Program-made: the position numbers and the translations under genes | Origin: CAYSCS01 sp964429695 | Lineage (GTDB): Bacteria; Acidobacteriota; Aminicenantia; Aminicenantales; Aminicenantaceae | Assembly: GCA_964429695.1 (NCBI GenBank) | Contig: CAYSCS010000056.1 | Location: forward strand, 1 to 60,512 | Length of the DNA: 60,512 bases | Reading direction: 5' to 3' | Shown here: piece after piece, positions 34,760 to 43,793 of the stretch | Layout: the number at the start of each line of letters is the position of its first letter | Numbering within the stretch: the first letter of the stretch is position 1 | The notes under the pieces: model-generated | The model's input: only the letters and a program-made list of their open reading frames with translations | Database searches by the model: none | Told to the model about the DNA's origin: nothing

Positions 34760-35244
34760 GGCAGAAGATGGAAGGAAGATTCATCACCACCAAATTCAAT
34801 TACATCCTGGGGTGGGCTCGGAAGTTTTCTCTATTTCATTATCCCTATGTCACAGCCTGCTGTGGAATGGAATACATGTCTGCAGCCTGTGCTCATTTTG
34901 ACTTGGACAGATTCGGTGCAGGCTGGACAAGGTTTTCCCCCCGACAATCAGATATGCTTCTAGTGGTGGGAACTATTACCCAGAAGCTTGCTCCAGTGCT
35001 TAAGACAGTTTATGAACAAATGACAGAGCCAAAATGGGTGGTAGCCTTTGGAGCCTGTGCCGTAAGCGGGGGAATATATGATAATTATGCTGTGGTTCAG
35101 GGCATAGATAGTATAATCCCTGTTGATGTCTACATTCCTGGCTGCCCGCCAAGACCTGAAACCGTACTAAATGCCCTTATCAAGCTCCAGGAAAAAATCC
35201 AGAATCAGGAACAAGAATGGAGATGGAAAAAGAGAAAATTTTAG
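34747..35244 (+). CDS. nuoB: NADH-quinone oxidoreductase subunit B
   Basis: NuoB carries cluster N2, the last iron-sulfur centre before quinone. All four ligands are present: tandem Cys38-Cys39 (TACCGMEYM), Cys104 (GACAVSGG) and Cys133 (PGCPPRPE). Length 165 is normal. Overlaps on both sides (13 bases with nuoA, 28 with nuoC) indicate translational coupling. The ATG at 34747 lies inside nuoA; a start at the next ATG (MRQK, 34756) is nearly equal. Confidence 0.96.
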   Translation: MGEMRQKMEGRFITTKFNYILGWARKFSLFHYPYVTACCGMEYMSAACAHFDLDRFGAGWTRFSPRQSDMLLVVGTITQKLAPVLKTVYEQMTEPKWVVAFGACAVSGGIYDNYAVVQGIDSIIPVDVYIPGCPPRPETVLNALIKLQEKIQNQEQEWRWKKRKF

Positions 35245-35702
35245 AAGAAGTTAAAGCTAAATTTGGTGAGAAAATCAAAGATGTCATTTCTCAGTTTGGT
35301 GCTGAGAGCATCATCATCGAGAAAGATGCCCTGCATGAGATAGTAAGTTTCCTCAAGAATAAATCCTTCTCTTTTACCATGCTCCTCGACTTAACCTGCG
35401 TCGATTGGAAAGGAGATGAGGAAAGGTTCGAGATGGTCTATCATCTTTTCTCTCTTTCCCATAACCTCCGCCTGAGGATTAAGGCCCGTCTTCATGAACG
35501 AGACCCTCATATTCTTTCCCTGACTCCGTTCTGGAAGAACGCTAACTGGCTCGAGAGAGAAGTGTATGATATGTTCGGGATTTATTTTGATGGGCATCCT
35601 GACCTCCGAAGACTCTTCATGTACGATGGGTTTGAAGGGCATCCCTTGAGAAAAGATTACCCTTTGCGGAAGAGACAACCCAGGATTCCGATGAGAAAGT
35701 AA
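35217..35702 (+). CDS. nuoC: NADH-quinone oxidoreductase subunit C
   Basis: NuoC is a 30 kDa-type subunit of the peripheral arm. Signature ERFEMVYHLFSL and the C-terminal WLEREVYDMFGIYFDGHPDLRR...HPLRKDYPL are diagnostic. Length 161 is at the short end. It is separate from nuoD, unlike in enterobacteria where they are fused. The ATG lies 28 bases before the nuoB stop; the later ATG at 35220 is an alternative. Confidence 0.95.
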   Translation: MEMEKEKILEEVKAKFGEKIKDVISQFGAESIIIEKDALHEIVSFLKNKSFSFTMLLDLTCVDWKGDEERFEMVYHLFSLSHNLRLRIKARLHERDPHILSLTPFWKNANWLEREVYDMFGIYFDGHPDLRRLFMYDGFEGHPLRKDYPLRKRQPRIPMRK

Positions 35703-35703
35703 G

Positions 35704-37026
35704 ATGACAACAAGAATTCAGAGAGAAGCACGAAAGGAAAGCATGCTCCTCAACATGGGGCCTTCCCATCCAGCGATGCATGGCACAATCCGCGTCATGG
35801 TAGAGGTTGATGGAGAGAGAATACTCAATTCTGAAGTCGAAGTTGGGTATTTACACAGAGGATTTGAGAAGATATGTGAAAACAGAACCTACTTTAACCT
35901 CCTTCCTTATACTGACAGACTGAATTATGTTTCTCCCCTTATCAACAACCTTGCCTACGTAATGACGATGGAAAAGATGCTTGGTCTTGAAGTTCCTGAA
36001 CGTGCCCAGCTGATTAGAGTCATCATGAGCGAGCTTTCTAGAATCTCGGACCATTTGACATGTCTGGCAGCCATGGCAATGGAATGCGGTGCCTTTACTG
36101 TGTTTTTATACAAGATCAAGGCTCGTGAGTTCATCTGGGACGTAATCGAACAGACCACGGGCGCGAGGATGACCACATCATATATCCGTATCGGAGGAGT
36201 GAGGGCTGACCTTCATCCTGATTATGAAAATGGATTAAAAACAGCCATAGTAGAGACTCGCAAGGTGTTGAAAGATGTTCACGGTCTTTTGGATAAGAAT
36301 AAGATATTTTTAAATAGAACAAGGAATATTGCCGTAGTCTCCCCTGAGATGGCAATAAACTACGGCTGGACGGGTCCCTGCCTGCGTTCAACCGGAGTTT
36401 ATTACGATGTGCGCAAGGCACATCCTTATTCGATGTATGATAGATTCGATTTTGAAGTTCCCCTTGGTGAAAGGGGAGATAACTTCGATAGATACATGGT
36501 GAGAATGAAGGAAATGGAGCAAAGCCTGCGCATAATTGAACAGGTTCTAAGGATACTCCCCTCCTCTTCCTCCCAGAGTTTGATGGCAGAGGGCATTGAG
36601 CCTGCCGAAGCAATCAAAGCCTCAAGGAAAAAGAGGGTGGATAAACACATAAGACTTTCTCCAAATCTTGATGGTTCAGAGAAAGAGAGGCTTAAAAATA
36701 TCCTTGCCCCGAAACATACCCCCCCTCCCAAAGAAGATACTTATACTACCATAGAGGGCCTAATCAGGCATTTTAAATTCTTCATGAGAGAACATGGGAT
36801 AAGGCCGCCAAAAGGCGAAATTTATTTTTCAGTGGAGGGGGGAAACGGAGAATTAGGCTTTTATATTGTCTCTAACGGAACGGATAAACCTTACCGAATA
36901 CACCTTAGAGCACCTTGTTTTCATGTAGTCTCAGCCATGGAAGAAATGATTAAGGGTCATTATATAGCCGACATTATTCCCACCTTCGGCTCACTGAACA
37001 TGATTGGAGGAGAACTGGATAGATGA
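35704..37026 (+). CDS. nuoD: NADH-quinone oxidoreductase subunit D
   Basis: NuoD forms the quinone pocket with NuoB. The start NMGPSHPAMHGTIRV, GYLHRGFEKICE and the quinone-site His-Tyr region (PYTDRLNYVSP) are conserved; the hydrogenase cysteines are absent as expected, and the C-terminus DIIPTFGSLNMIGGELDR is typical. Length is 440, slightly long because of an inserted segment near 300-350 (SRKKRVDKHIRLSPNLDGSEKE region). It begins one base after nuoC ends and overlaps nuoE by four. Confidence 0.96.
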   Translation: MTTRIQREARKESMLLNMGPSHPAMHGTIRVMVEVDGERILNSEVEVGYLHRGFEKICENRTYFNLLPYTDRLNYVSPLINNLAYVMTMEKMLGLEVPERAQLIRVIMSELSRISDHLTCLAAMAMECGAFTVFLYKIKAREFIWDVIEQTTGARMTTSYIRIGGVRADLHPDYENGLKTAIVETRKVLKDVHGLLDKNKIFLNRTRNIAVVSPEMAINYGWTGPCLRSTGVYYDVRKAHPYSMYDRFDFEVPLGERGDNFDRYMVRMKEMEQSLRIIEQVLRILPSSSSQSLMAEGIEPAEAIKASRKKRVDKHIRLSPNLDGSEKERLKNILAPKHTPPPKEDTYTTIEGLIRHFKFFMREHGIRPPKGEIYFSVEGGNGELGFYIVSNGTDKPYRIHLRAPCFHVVSAMEEMIKGHYIADIIPTFGSLNMIGGELDR

Positions 37027-37496
37027 GTCCTGAATCAACGGCTTCTTTAAAAGAGAAAATGCTGAGAATTATCTCGCGGTATCCTCGAAAAGAGGCGGCT
37101 CTTCTGCCTCTCCTGCATCTTGCCCAGAGAGAATTCGGGTATATTTCCACCTTAGAAGAGAAGATGATAGCCGACATTTTAGGGATTAAACCCATAAGAG
37201 TCAGGGAGGCTGTCACATTCTACACCATGCTCAATCGTAAACCGCTGGGCAAATATCATATCCAGGTATGCACGAACATTACTTGTTCTTTACTTGGTGC
37301 AGAAAGGCTCATAGATTATCTAAAAGAAAGACTCAAGATTGAAGTGGGGGAGACAACGCCCGATAAAAAATTCACTCTCTCCGAAGTTGAATGTTTGGGC
37401 GCCTGCGAGCAGGCCCCCTCGATGATGATTAATTTCGATTATTACGGTAATCTCGATAAGAAAAAAATTGACGATATCTTGAAGAGCTTGGAATAA
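37023..37496 (+). CDS. nuoE: NADH-quinone oxidoreductase subunit E
   Basis: This is the thioredoxin-fold [2Fe-2S] subunit of the NADH module. Ligands are the pairs in CTNITC and ECLGAC. The helical N-terminal region (LLPLLHLAQREFGYIS) is normal. The ATG overlaps the nuoD stop (ATGA). Length 157. Confidence 0.95.
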   Translation: MSPESTASLKEKMLRIISRYPRKEAALLPLLHLAQREFGYISTLEEKMIADILGIKPIRVREAVTFYTMLNRKPLGKYHIQVCTNITCSLLGAERLIDYLKERLKIEVGETTPDKKFTLSEVECLGACEQAPSMMINFDYYGNLDKKKIDDILKSLE

Positions 37497-37500
37497 AAAA

Positions 37501-38748
37501 GTGGAAGAGAGATACTTGACGAAGCTTTTTGGCCTGGAAAATGCTTACCGCATAGATATCTACCTCAATTCTGGGGGTTATGAGGCTACGAGGAAGGCGC
37601 TTAAGGAAATGAAGCCCGAGGAGATTCTGAATGAGGTGAAGAGGGCGAACTTGAGAGGCCGAGGGGGAGCAGGCTTTCCCGCTGGAGTGAAATGGGGATT
37701 CGTGCCCAAAAATGTGGACAAACCAAAATATCTCTGTGTAAACGCAGATGAAGGAGAACCGGGAACATTCAAGGATAGATATATCATGAGCCATGATCCT
37801 CATCTCCTCCTTGAAGGAATAATAATTACTTCCTACTGCGTGGGCATCCATCAAGCCTTTATTTATATTAGAGGAGAGTATGAACGGATCGCTCAGAGGC
37901 TTGAAGAGGCGATTACTGAAGCATATGAGATGGGTTTCCTGGGAAAAAATATTCTTGAGACTGGATTCGACTTAGAAGTCATAGTCCATAGAGGTGCAGG
38001 GGCTTATATCTGCGGAGAGGAAACTGCCCTTTTAGAATCTCTGGAAGGGAAGAGGGGACATCCTCGTTTGAAACCACCTTTTCCCGCGTCAGTTGGTCTT
38101 TTCCAGTGTCCAACAGTCATCAACAATGTGGAGACTTTGTCAAACGTACCGCTCATCATTCTAAACGGTGCAGAGTGGTTCCAGAAGAGAGGGCTCCCTA
38201 AAGATGGGGGGACGAGGATATTTGGGGTAAGCGGGATGGTAGAGAGGCCAGGTGCTTATGAACTTCCTCTGGGGACAAGCCTGAAGGAAATCATTTTCAA
38301 TCATGCGGGAGGGATGAAAGAAGGGAAGAAACTCAAGGCGGTCATACCCGGAGGATTGTCAGCTCCAATCCTTACTGCGGAGGAGATTGACCTTCCTATG
38401 GATTTTGATTCTCTTGTGGAAGCCAAATCTATGCTTGGCTCAGCAGCCATTATTGTCATTGATGAGGAAACATCGATGCTCGATGTTCTTAAAGTCGTCA
38501 CAAAATTCTACTCCCATGAATCCTGCGGACAGTGTACCCCTTGTCGAGTTGGAAATTCCTGGATAAACAAGATTGTTAAGCGCATGGTCAGGGGGGAGGG
38601 GACAAGAGAAGACCTTGATAATATAGCTCGCCTGGCTTCCAATATTCTGGCAAAGACTCTTTGTCCCCTCGGGGATGCTGCGGCAATGCCCATTCTTTCT
38701 ATTGTCAAAAAATTCAGAAAGGAGCTTGAGTCTCATCTCAGAGAGTAA
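37501..38748 (+). CDS. nuoF: NADH-quinone oxidoreductase subunit F
   Basis: NuoF binds FMN, NADH and cluster N3. Seen: GRGGAGFPAGVKW (NADH glycine-rich), ADEGEPGTFKDR (FMN), and the [4Fe-4S] motif ESCGQCTPCR with the distal Cys in TLCPLGD. The start is a GTG at 37501, four bases after nuoE, with a poor ribosome binding site, consistent with coupling. Length 415. Its presence shows the complex takes electrons from NADH rather than ferredoxin alone. Confidence 0.96.
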   Translation: MEERYLTKLFGLENAYRIDIYLNSGGYEATRKALKEMKPEEILNEVKRANLRGRGGAGFPAGVKWGFVPKNVDKPKYLCVNADEGEPGTFKDRYIMSHDPHLLLEGIIITSYCVGIHQAFIYIRGEYERIAQRLEEAITEAYEMGFLGKNILETGFDLEVIVHRGAGAYICGEETALLESLEGKRGHPRLKPPFPASVGLFQCPTVINNVETLSNVPLIILNGAEWFQKRGLPKDGGTRIFGVSGMVERPGAYELPLGTSLKEIIFNHAGGMKEGKKLKAVIPGGLSAPILTAEEIDLPMDFDSLVEAKSMLGSAAIIVIDEETSMLDVLKVVTKFYSHESCGQCTPCRVGNSWINKIVKRMVRGEGTREDLDNIARLASNILAKTLCPLGDAAAMPILSIVKKFRKELESHLRE

Positions 38749-38759
38749 TGTGAGGGAAA

Positions 38760-40307
38760 ATGGTAAAGATTTTCATAGATGGAAAGCAGGTTGAGGCCAA
38801 AGATGGCTCAACAATTCTTAAGGCAGCCGAAGAGGCTGGCATCCAGATCCCTCACCTCTGCTATCATCCTGCGTTTGCTCCTGAGGGAAGCTGTAGAATG
38901 TGCATGGTGGAAATTGAAGGCCTTCCCAAGCTTGAACTTTCCTGCTCCACTCTGGTAAGAGAGGGTCTAAAGATATCCACCACAAGCCCGAGAGTCATCG
39001 AAGCCCGCAAGAGCGTGCTTGAATTTCTTCTTGCCGAACATCCCCTGGATTGTCCTATTTGCGATAAAGCCGGAGAATGTAAGCTTCAGGACTATTATGA
39101 AGAGTACGGTTTTTTTGAGAGCCAGTTCAAGGAAGAAAAGGAAAAGAAGTCTAAGAAAGTGAGAATAGGGAAAAACCTAATCCTTGATCAGGAGCGATGT
39201 GTGCTCTGCACACGCTGTGTGAGATTCTTGAGGGAAATAACAAAGTCTGAGGAGCTTGGTGTTTTCGAAAGAGGAGTGCGCTCGGTAGTGGACATTTATG
39301 AAAAAGATTTAATCGAGAATAATTATTCAGGCAATCTCGTTGACCTTTGCCCCGGGGGAGCAATTACAGACGTGGATTTCAGGTTTAAGACGCGGACCTG
39401 GTTCCTTAGAAGTAAGGAATCAATCTGCCCCCTCTGTAGCAGAGGTTGCAACATCTTTATTCAATACCATCCTGGTTTTCCTCGTTTTGAGTTACCTAAG
39501 AGGGTTTACAGAATAAAACCAAGAGAAAATCCTGAGGTGAATGGATTCTGGATATGTGACCAAGGACGCTACGGGTATTCTTATCTGGATGAAAATAGGC
39601 TTTTTGAAATAGTTCAGAATGGAGAAAGAAAGCAAGAAGAGCAAGGAATAGTTAAAGAAATAGCAGAAAAGATAAGAAGAATGAGATATGCAAATAGGCT
39701 CAAGAGGGTTGCCGTAATTCTTAATTGCTGGCTTTCAAACGAAGAACTCTTCCTTGCGAAGAAGATTTTCTGTGAGAGCCTCAAGCTTGAGAAAGTCTTC
39801 TTTGTCGACCCTCCCTTGGGTAAAGGAGATGATTACCTGCTTACCGAAGATCGCTCTCCGAACAGGCGAGGAGCCAAAGAGATTGGGTTTAGCTATAAAC
39901 CCCTTGATTTTAATGCTCTTCAAACTGAAGTAGAGCTTCTTGTTGTCTTTGGTCCCTTTCTTACAGAAAATTTTATCCTAGCTGAGATAAAATCCGTCTT
40001 GGATAAGATCGAAACCAAGATTCTTTTCACATTCAAGAAGAATGACTTTCTTCGTTTTTTTGAGACAGTCCTCCCCACTGCTCACATCGCAGAGAAAGAA
40101 GGCTCATTGGTTAACGTCGAGGGGAAAGTTCAAATCTTTAATCAGGCTCTTGAGCCCCGAGGAAAAAGTCTTCCAGAATGGAAGATACTTTTAGACCTAG
40201 CTAAAGAGATGAGTATAGACTTTAATTATTATCGCCAATTCTCTTCTCCCCAGGATATCCGGAGAGAGATGGCGAAAGAAATCCCATTTTTTGAGAATAT
40301 GAAGTGA
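38760..40307 (+). CDS. nuoG: NADH-quinone oxidoreductase subunit G, short form
   Basis: The N-terminal [2Fe-2S] domain has CYHPAF...GSCRMCMVE; the His-Cys3 cluster is HPLDCPICDKAGEC; two more clusters use CVLCTRC and CPGGAI. The Mo/bisMGD-like domain opens with CPLCSRGC...WICDQGR, so the extra N7 cluster is likely. This domain is short: 515 residues in total against 680-900 in many bacteria, so the distal part of the fold is trimmed. NuoG is structural and electron-transferring in complex I. It overlaps nuoH at GTGA. Confidence 0.92.
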   Translation: MVKIFIDGKQVEAKDGSTILKAAEEAGIQIPHLCYHPAFAPEGSCRMCMVEIEGLPKLELSCSTLVREGLKISTTSPRVIEARKSVLEFLLAEHPLDCPICDKAGECKLQDYYEEYGFFESQFKEEKEKKSKKVRIGKNLILDQERCVLCTRCVRFLREITKSEELGVFERGVRSVVDIYEKDLIENNYSGNLVDLCPGGAITDVDFRFKTRTWFLRSKESICPLCSRGCNIFIQYHPGFPRFELPKRVYRIKPRENPEVNGFWICDQGRYGYSYLDENRLFEIVQNGERKQEEQGIVKEIAEKIRRMRYANRLKRVAVILNCWLSNEELFLAKKIFCESLKLEKVFFVDPPLGKGDDYLLTEDRSPNRRGAKEIGFSYKPLDFNALQTEVELLVVFGPFLTENFILAEIKSVLDKIETKILFTFKKNDFLRFFETVLPTAHIAEKEGSLVNVEGKVQIFNQALEPRGKSLPEWKILLDLAKEMSIDFNYYRQFSSPQDIRREMAKEIPFFENMK

Positions 40308-41377
40308 TAGAAGCCCTGATTGTTTTTATTAAGATTATTTTAGCCTTAATCTGGTTTCTAACCCTGACTCTTTACCTGACTTGGGTCGAAAGGAAGGAGA
40401 GTGCAGTTATTCAAGACAGAATAGGAGCAAACAGAGCTTCAATTTTTGGCCTTCGTCTCTTCGGTCTTTTTCAACCCTTTGCCGATGCCATTAAGATGAT
40501 TTTCAAGGAAGATTTCACTCCTACATTTTCAAGAAGGTTCCTCCATAACCTTGCTCCCTTTATTTCCTTCTTTTTTGTCTCGATAACCATTTGTGCCATT
40601 CCTTTCGGAGATTTCATCAATCTTGGGGGAAGGAAGATAAACCTTCAGATTTTGGACATGAATGTCAGTCTTCTTTTCGTACTTGCCATGCTCTCCCTTG
40701 GAATTTATGGCATCCTTCTCAGCGGTTGGTCATCGAATAACAGGTTCACTCTCATCGGAAGCCTGAGGGGTGCGGCTCAGCTGATTTCATATGAAGTGGC
40801 TCTGGGGCTATCTTTAATCGGGCTAATTATGGTCTATCCCTCACTGAAGCTTTCCTGTATCGTCCAGCATCAGGGAGGATTGATTTTTGGATTTATACCT
40901 AAATGGGGCATATTTCTTCAACCCCTTGGTTTTCTGGTCTTCTTTTTTGCTGCACTGGCAGAGACAAAGAGAGTCCCTTTTGACCTTCCTGAAGGAGAAT
41001 CAGAAATAATTGGGTTTTTTACCGAATACAGTGGACTAAAGTGGGGACTTTTTATGATGACTGACTTCATGGAAATAATCATCGTTTCTTCACTCCTCAC
41101 CACACTCTTTTTTGGAGGCTGGCAGTTCCCCTGGCTTTCTTCTGATGGTTTCCATTTCCCCTGGGGAGCAACATGTGCCTTGCCTCACTGGGTTGTAGTT
41201 ATAATCCAGGTTGGGTCGTTCAACCTAAAGGTTTTCTTTTTTTGCTGGCTGCAGGTTCTCATTCGCTGGACCTACCCTCGCTTTAGATATGACCAGCTCA
41301 TGAATATGGGATGGAAACTTCTCGTTCCCTTGAGTCTTTTGAATATCGTTGGTACAGGAATTTTGATGAGAATCTGA
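40304..41377 (+). CDS. nuoH: NADH-quinone oxidoreductase subunit H
   Basis: This is the membrane subunit that contacts NuoB/D at the quinone tunnel. About eight helices are present, with WVERKESAVIQDRIGANRA after the first helix and the conserved acidic loop AETKRVPFDLPEGESEIIGFF. Length 357. The start is GTG at 40304, overlapping the nuoG stop. A non-conserved insertion of about 30 residues near 230-260 precedes the acid loop (SCIVQHQGGLIFGFIPKWG). Confidence 0.94.
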   Translation: MIEALIVFIKIILALIWFLTLTLYLTWVERKESAVIQDRIGANRASIFGLRLFGLFQPFADAIKMIFKEDFTPTFSRRFLHNLAPFISFFFVSITICAIPFGDFINLGGRKINLQILDMNVSLLFVLAMLSLGIYGILLSGWSSNNRFTLIGSLRGAAQLISYEVALGLSLIGLIMVYPSLKLSCIVQHQGGLIFGFIPKWGIFLQPLGFLVFFFAALAETKRVPFDLPEGESEIIGFFTEYSGLKWGLFMMTDFMEIIIVSSLLTTLFFGGWQFPWLSSDGFHFPWGATCALPHWVVVIIQVGSFNLKVFFFCWLQVLIRWTYPRFRYDQLMNMGWKLLVPLSLLNIVGTGILMRI

Positions 41378-41378
41378 G

Positions 41379-41852
41379 ATGAAAAAAGAACTGGAATATT
41401 TTATTGAACTCATAAGAGGAAGCCTTATCACCGCACGCCATTTTGTGGTAAACATGTGGTTCCATACCTTAAACTTATTGGGAGTGAAAACAAAGAGAAA
41501 GGGTGCGGTTACCATTCAATATCCTGAACAGAGAAAAGAGATTGCCTATCGTCATAGAAGCCTCCACCGCCTCCTAAAAAGAGGGGATGGAAAGCCCCGC
41601 TGTGTGGTGTGCATGTTGTGTGTTACTGTTTGCCCTTCAGAGTGCATCTATGTCGAAGCTAAAGAAGATGAAGACCCTGAAATTCAGAAATATCCTGCAA
41701 AATTTATCATTGATCTTAGCCGCTGTTGCTTTTGTGGTTTCTGTGTGGAAGCCTGTCCTGAAGATGCTCTGCGCATGGACACAGGAGAAATCGAGCTTGC
41801 CGCATATTCACGCGAGAATTTAGTCTATGAGCTGGACGATCTCCTGAAATGA
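41379..41852 (+). CDS. nuoI: NADH-quinone oxidoreductase subunit I
   Basis: NuoI is the 8Fe ferredoxin-like subunit with clusters N6a and N6b. Motifs CVVCMLCVTVCPSEC and CCFCGFCVEACPEDA are complete. Length 157. It starts one base after nuoH and ends in the ATGA overlap with the downstream hydrolase, making it the last recognisable Nuo subunit here. Confidence 0.95.
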   Translation: MKKELEYFIELIRGSLITARHFVVNMWFHTLNLLGVKTKRKGAVTIQYPEQRKEIAYRHRSLHRLLKRGDGKPRCVVCMLCVTVCPSECIYVEAKEDEDPEIQKYPAKFIIDLSRCCFCGFCVEACPEDALRMDTGEIELAAYSRENLVYELDDLLK

Positions 41853-42697
41853 CTCGGAGGAAGATTCTCATCGGGGAATTTGAAGCCTATGGTCTCCGAG
41901 ATGGCTTTTTCTATCTCGATGGGGGCTCGATGTTTGGGGTTGTTCCCAAAACAATATGGGAAAAAAAGGCTCCCCCAGATGAAAAAAACAGAATTAAGAT
42001 GGGGTTAAATTCACTTCTCATCAAATCCAAAGATGCTCTTATTCTGGTGGAGACAGGAGCTGGAGAGAACCTGGAGAAAAAATTCATAGATTTTTATTCG
42101 ATTGAAAGAGAGCCAGACCTCTTATCCAGCCTGAAAGCAGAGGGTTTTAAGCCAGAAGAGATAGACTTTGTGGTTAACACCCACCTCCATTTTGACCATT
42201 GCGGAGGGAACACAAGAAAAGATGAAGAGGGAGAATTTATTCCTACTTATAAGAACGCAAAATATATAATCCAGAAAGAGGAATGGAACTACGCACTCCA
42301 CCCTTCAGAAAGGGACAAACCCAGTTATTTCCCCGAGAGGTTTTTGCCACTTGAAAAATTCAATCAGGTTCATCTTGCAGAGGGCGATGAAGAAATTGTC
42401 CCCGGAGTCGAGGTGGTCCTTACTCCAGGCCATACCGCTTCCCATCAATGTCTCAAGGTGAGTTCCAAAGGGAAGACGCTTTTTTTTCTGGGTGACATGG
42501 TACCCACTTCTGCTCATGTGGGATTATCCTACATAATGAGCTATGACCTTTTTCCTCTCCAAACACTCGAAAATAAAAAGAAATTTTTTGAGTTAGCAAT
42601 AGAAGAAGACTGGATACTCTCTTTTGTTCATGACCCTCATCATTTTTTTGGGAAAGTAATTAAAGAAAAAGATAAGTACCTTTTCCGGGCTATCTGA
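41849..42697 (+). CDS. MBL-fold metallo-hydrolase coupled to nuoI
   Basis: The metallo-beta-lactamase fold is shown by NTHLHFDHCGG (H-x-H-x-D-H), the later His in TPGHTASHQ and Asp in FLGDMVP, giving a dinuclear metal site. Length 282 fits lactonase-like or glyoxalase II-like members. The start is ATG in the ATGA overlap with nuoI, so it is translated with complex I. The fold does not tell the substrate; a quinone-, flavin- or metabolite-repair hydrolase is only a guess from position. Confidence 0.85.
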   Translation: MTRRKILIGEFEAYGLRDGFFYLDGGSMFGVVPKTIWEKKAPPDEKNRIKMGLNSLLIKSKDALILVETGAGENLEKKFIDFYSIEREPDLLSSLKAEGFKPEEIDFVVNTHLHFDHCGGNTRKDEEGEFIPTYKNAKYIIQKEEWNYALHPSERDKPSYFPERFLPLEKFNQVHLAEGDEEIVPGVEVVLTPGHTASHQCLKVSSKGKTLFFLGDMVPTSAHVGLSYIMSYDLFPLQTLENKKKFFELAIEEDWILSFVHDPHHFFGKVIKEKDKYLFRAI

Positions 42698-42836
42698 GTG
42701 AAGAAATTTAGACTCTTCTTTCCTTCACAAAATCAAGGCTCAAGAAGGTGGTTGATTTGCATTCTCCTGGGACAAGTGATATAAACAGGGGGGCTAGATT
42801 TGGCTTAAGAGTTAAAAGATTGAATACTCAACTTCC

Positions 42837-43307
42837 ATGAGTCTCAAGGAATACAGAAGGAAAAGGGATTTCAAGAAGACCCCCGAACCAGAAAAATCAA
42901 GGCTTAAAAAGAAGAATAAGCTCATCTATGCCATCCAGCGTCATGATGCCTCTCACCTCCATTTTGACCTTCGTTTAGAAGAGGAAGGAGTCCTTCGAAG
43001 TTGGGCAATACCCAAGGAACCCCCTCTTGAAGAAGGGGTAAAAAGGCTTGCTGTGGAAACAGAAGACCATCCCTTAGGATATGATGAATTTGAAGGTTTG
43101 ATCCCTGAAGGTCAGTATGGAGCAGGAAGGGTAGAGATATGGGATAAAGGCTACTATGAGATCTTGGAATCAGGCCCTGAGAAGAAAATAATCAAAATTC
43201 AGGGCAAAAAATTAAGGGGAAGATATGCCCTGATTAAAATAAGAAATGGACAGAAAGGAGAGAAAAACTGGCTTTTTTTTAAACTCAAAGAAGGAGATAA
43301 AAAATAG
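42837..43307 (+). CDS. Stand-alone LigD-type 3'-phosphoesterase domain protein
   Basis: This matches the PE domain of DNA ligase D: IYAIQRHDASHLHFDLRLEEEGVLRSWAIP (metal-binding His and Asp), then EDHPLGYDEFEGLIPEGQYGAG and the closing WLFFKLKEG. The PE domain trims 3'-phosphates or ribonucleotides at break ends in non-homologous end joining. Here it is 156 residues alone, with no ligase, polymerase or Ku gene nearby. Such single-domain forms are known in bacteria and archaea. The ATG at 42837 has no clear ribosome binding site. Confidence 0.9.
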   Translation: MSLKEYRRKRDFKKTPEPEKSRLKKKNKLIYAIQRHDASHLHFDLRLEEEGVLRSWAIPKEPPLEEGVKRLAVETEDHPLGYDEFEGLIPEGQYGAGRVEIWDKGYYEILESGPEKKIIKIQGKKLRGRYALIKIRNGQKGEKNWLFFKLKEGDKK

Positions 43308-43325
43308 AGTCAAAGGAGTAAAAAG

Positions 43326-43484
43326 ATGGGAGAAAAAGAAGAGAAGATAGCCTGTCATGTTTGCAAAAAAGAAATCCCCAAGGCAGCGGCGCTCCATTCT
43401 GAAGGAAGGGAATATGTGTTTTATTTTTGCAACATCGATTGCCTTGACTATTGGAAGAAAAAAGAAAAGGAGAAAAAAGACTGA
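43326..43484 (+). CDS. 52-residue four-cysteine zinc-binding-like protein
   Basis: AAAGGAG (43312-43318) lies seven bases before the ATG. The product reads ...ACHVCKKEIPKAAALHSEG...YVFYFCNIDCLDYW..., with C-x2-C and C-x3-C pairs about 20 residues apart, then a lysine-rich tail. The pattern resembles TRASH or MYM-like small zinc folds. It starts 18 bases after the phosphoesterase gene, so cotranscription is likely. Too short for many ORF cut-offs. Function unknown; nucleic-acid or metal binding is plausible. Confidence 0.8.
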   Translation: MGEKEEKIACHVCKKEIPKAAALHSEGREYVFYFCNIDCLDYWKKKEKEKKD

Positions 43485-43793
43485 TTGCCATCTTTCACTT
43501 CAGCTTAGGTTACCTTAAGCTTAACCAAACCCTAAAAATGAGGGAGGGTAAAGAGTAGTATTATCTCCTCTTTAAGACAGCGATTCGAATGATGAATCTT
43601 TTCCTCTCAAACTTTAAAGAGAGAAGGAAAAAAGCGCATTCTCAGAAGGATGAGCCTCTTTTCTTGCTCTTAAAGGGAAACAGCGAAAAGCGTTTCTGGT
43701 TTCCTGCATTTTTTATTTCTCCCTCTCCCTAGATAGGTTGGAAATTAAGCTAAGATTTTTTAGGGATGATTAAACCTTGAAAGAGGAGGCGAA
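43485..43793. other. Intergenic region upstream of the M1 peptidase
   Basis: About 310 bases without a gene. It has a short stem GGTTA...TAACC around 43507-43525, containing the palindrome TTAAGCTTAA. GAGGAGG at 43783-43789 is the strong ribosome binding site of the next gene. No convincing promoter pair seen. Confidence 0.5.

Noticed and set aside
36131..36613. 160-codon minus-strand open frame inside nuoD
   Set aside because: Antisense shadow of a strongly conserved gene; no family content.
42698..42728. GTGAAG...CTTCAC hairpin after the MBL gene as a terminator
   Set aside because: Six pairs with a long loop and no T-run; not convincing.
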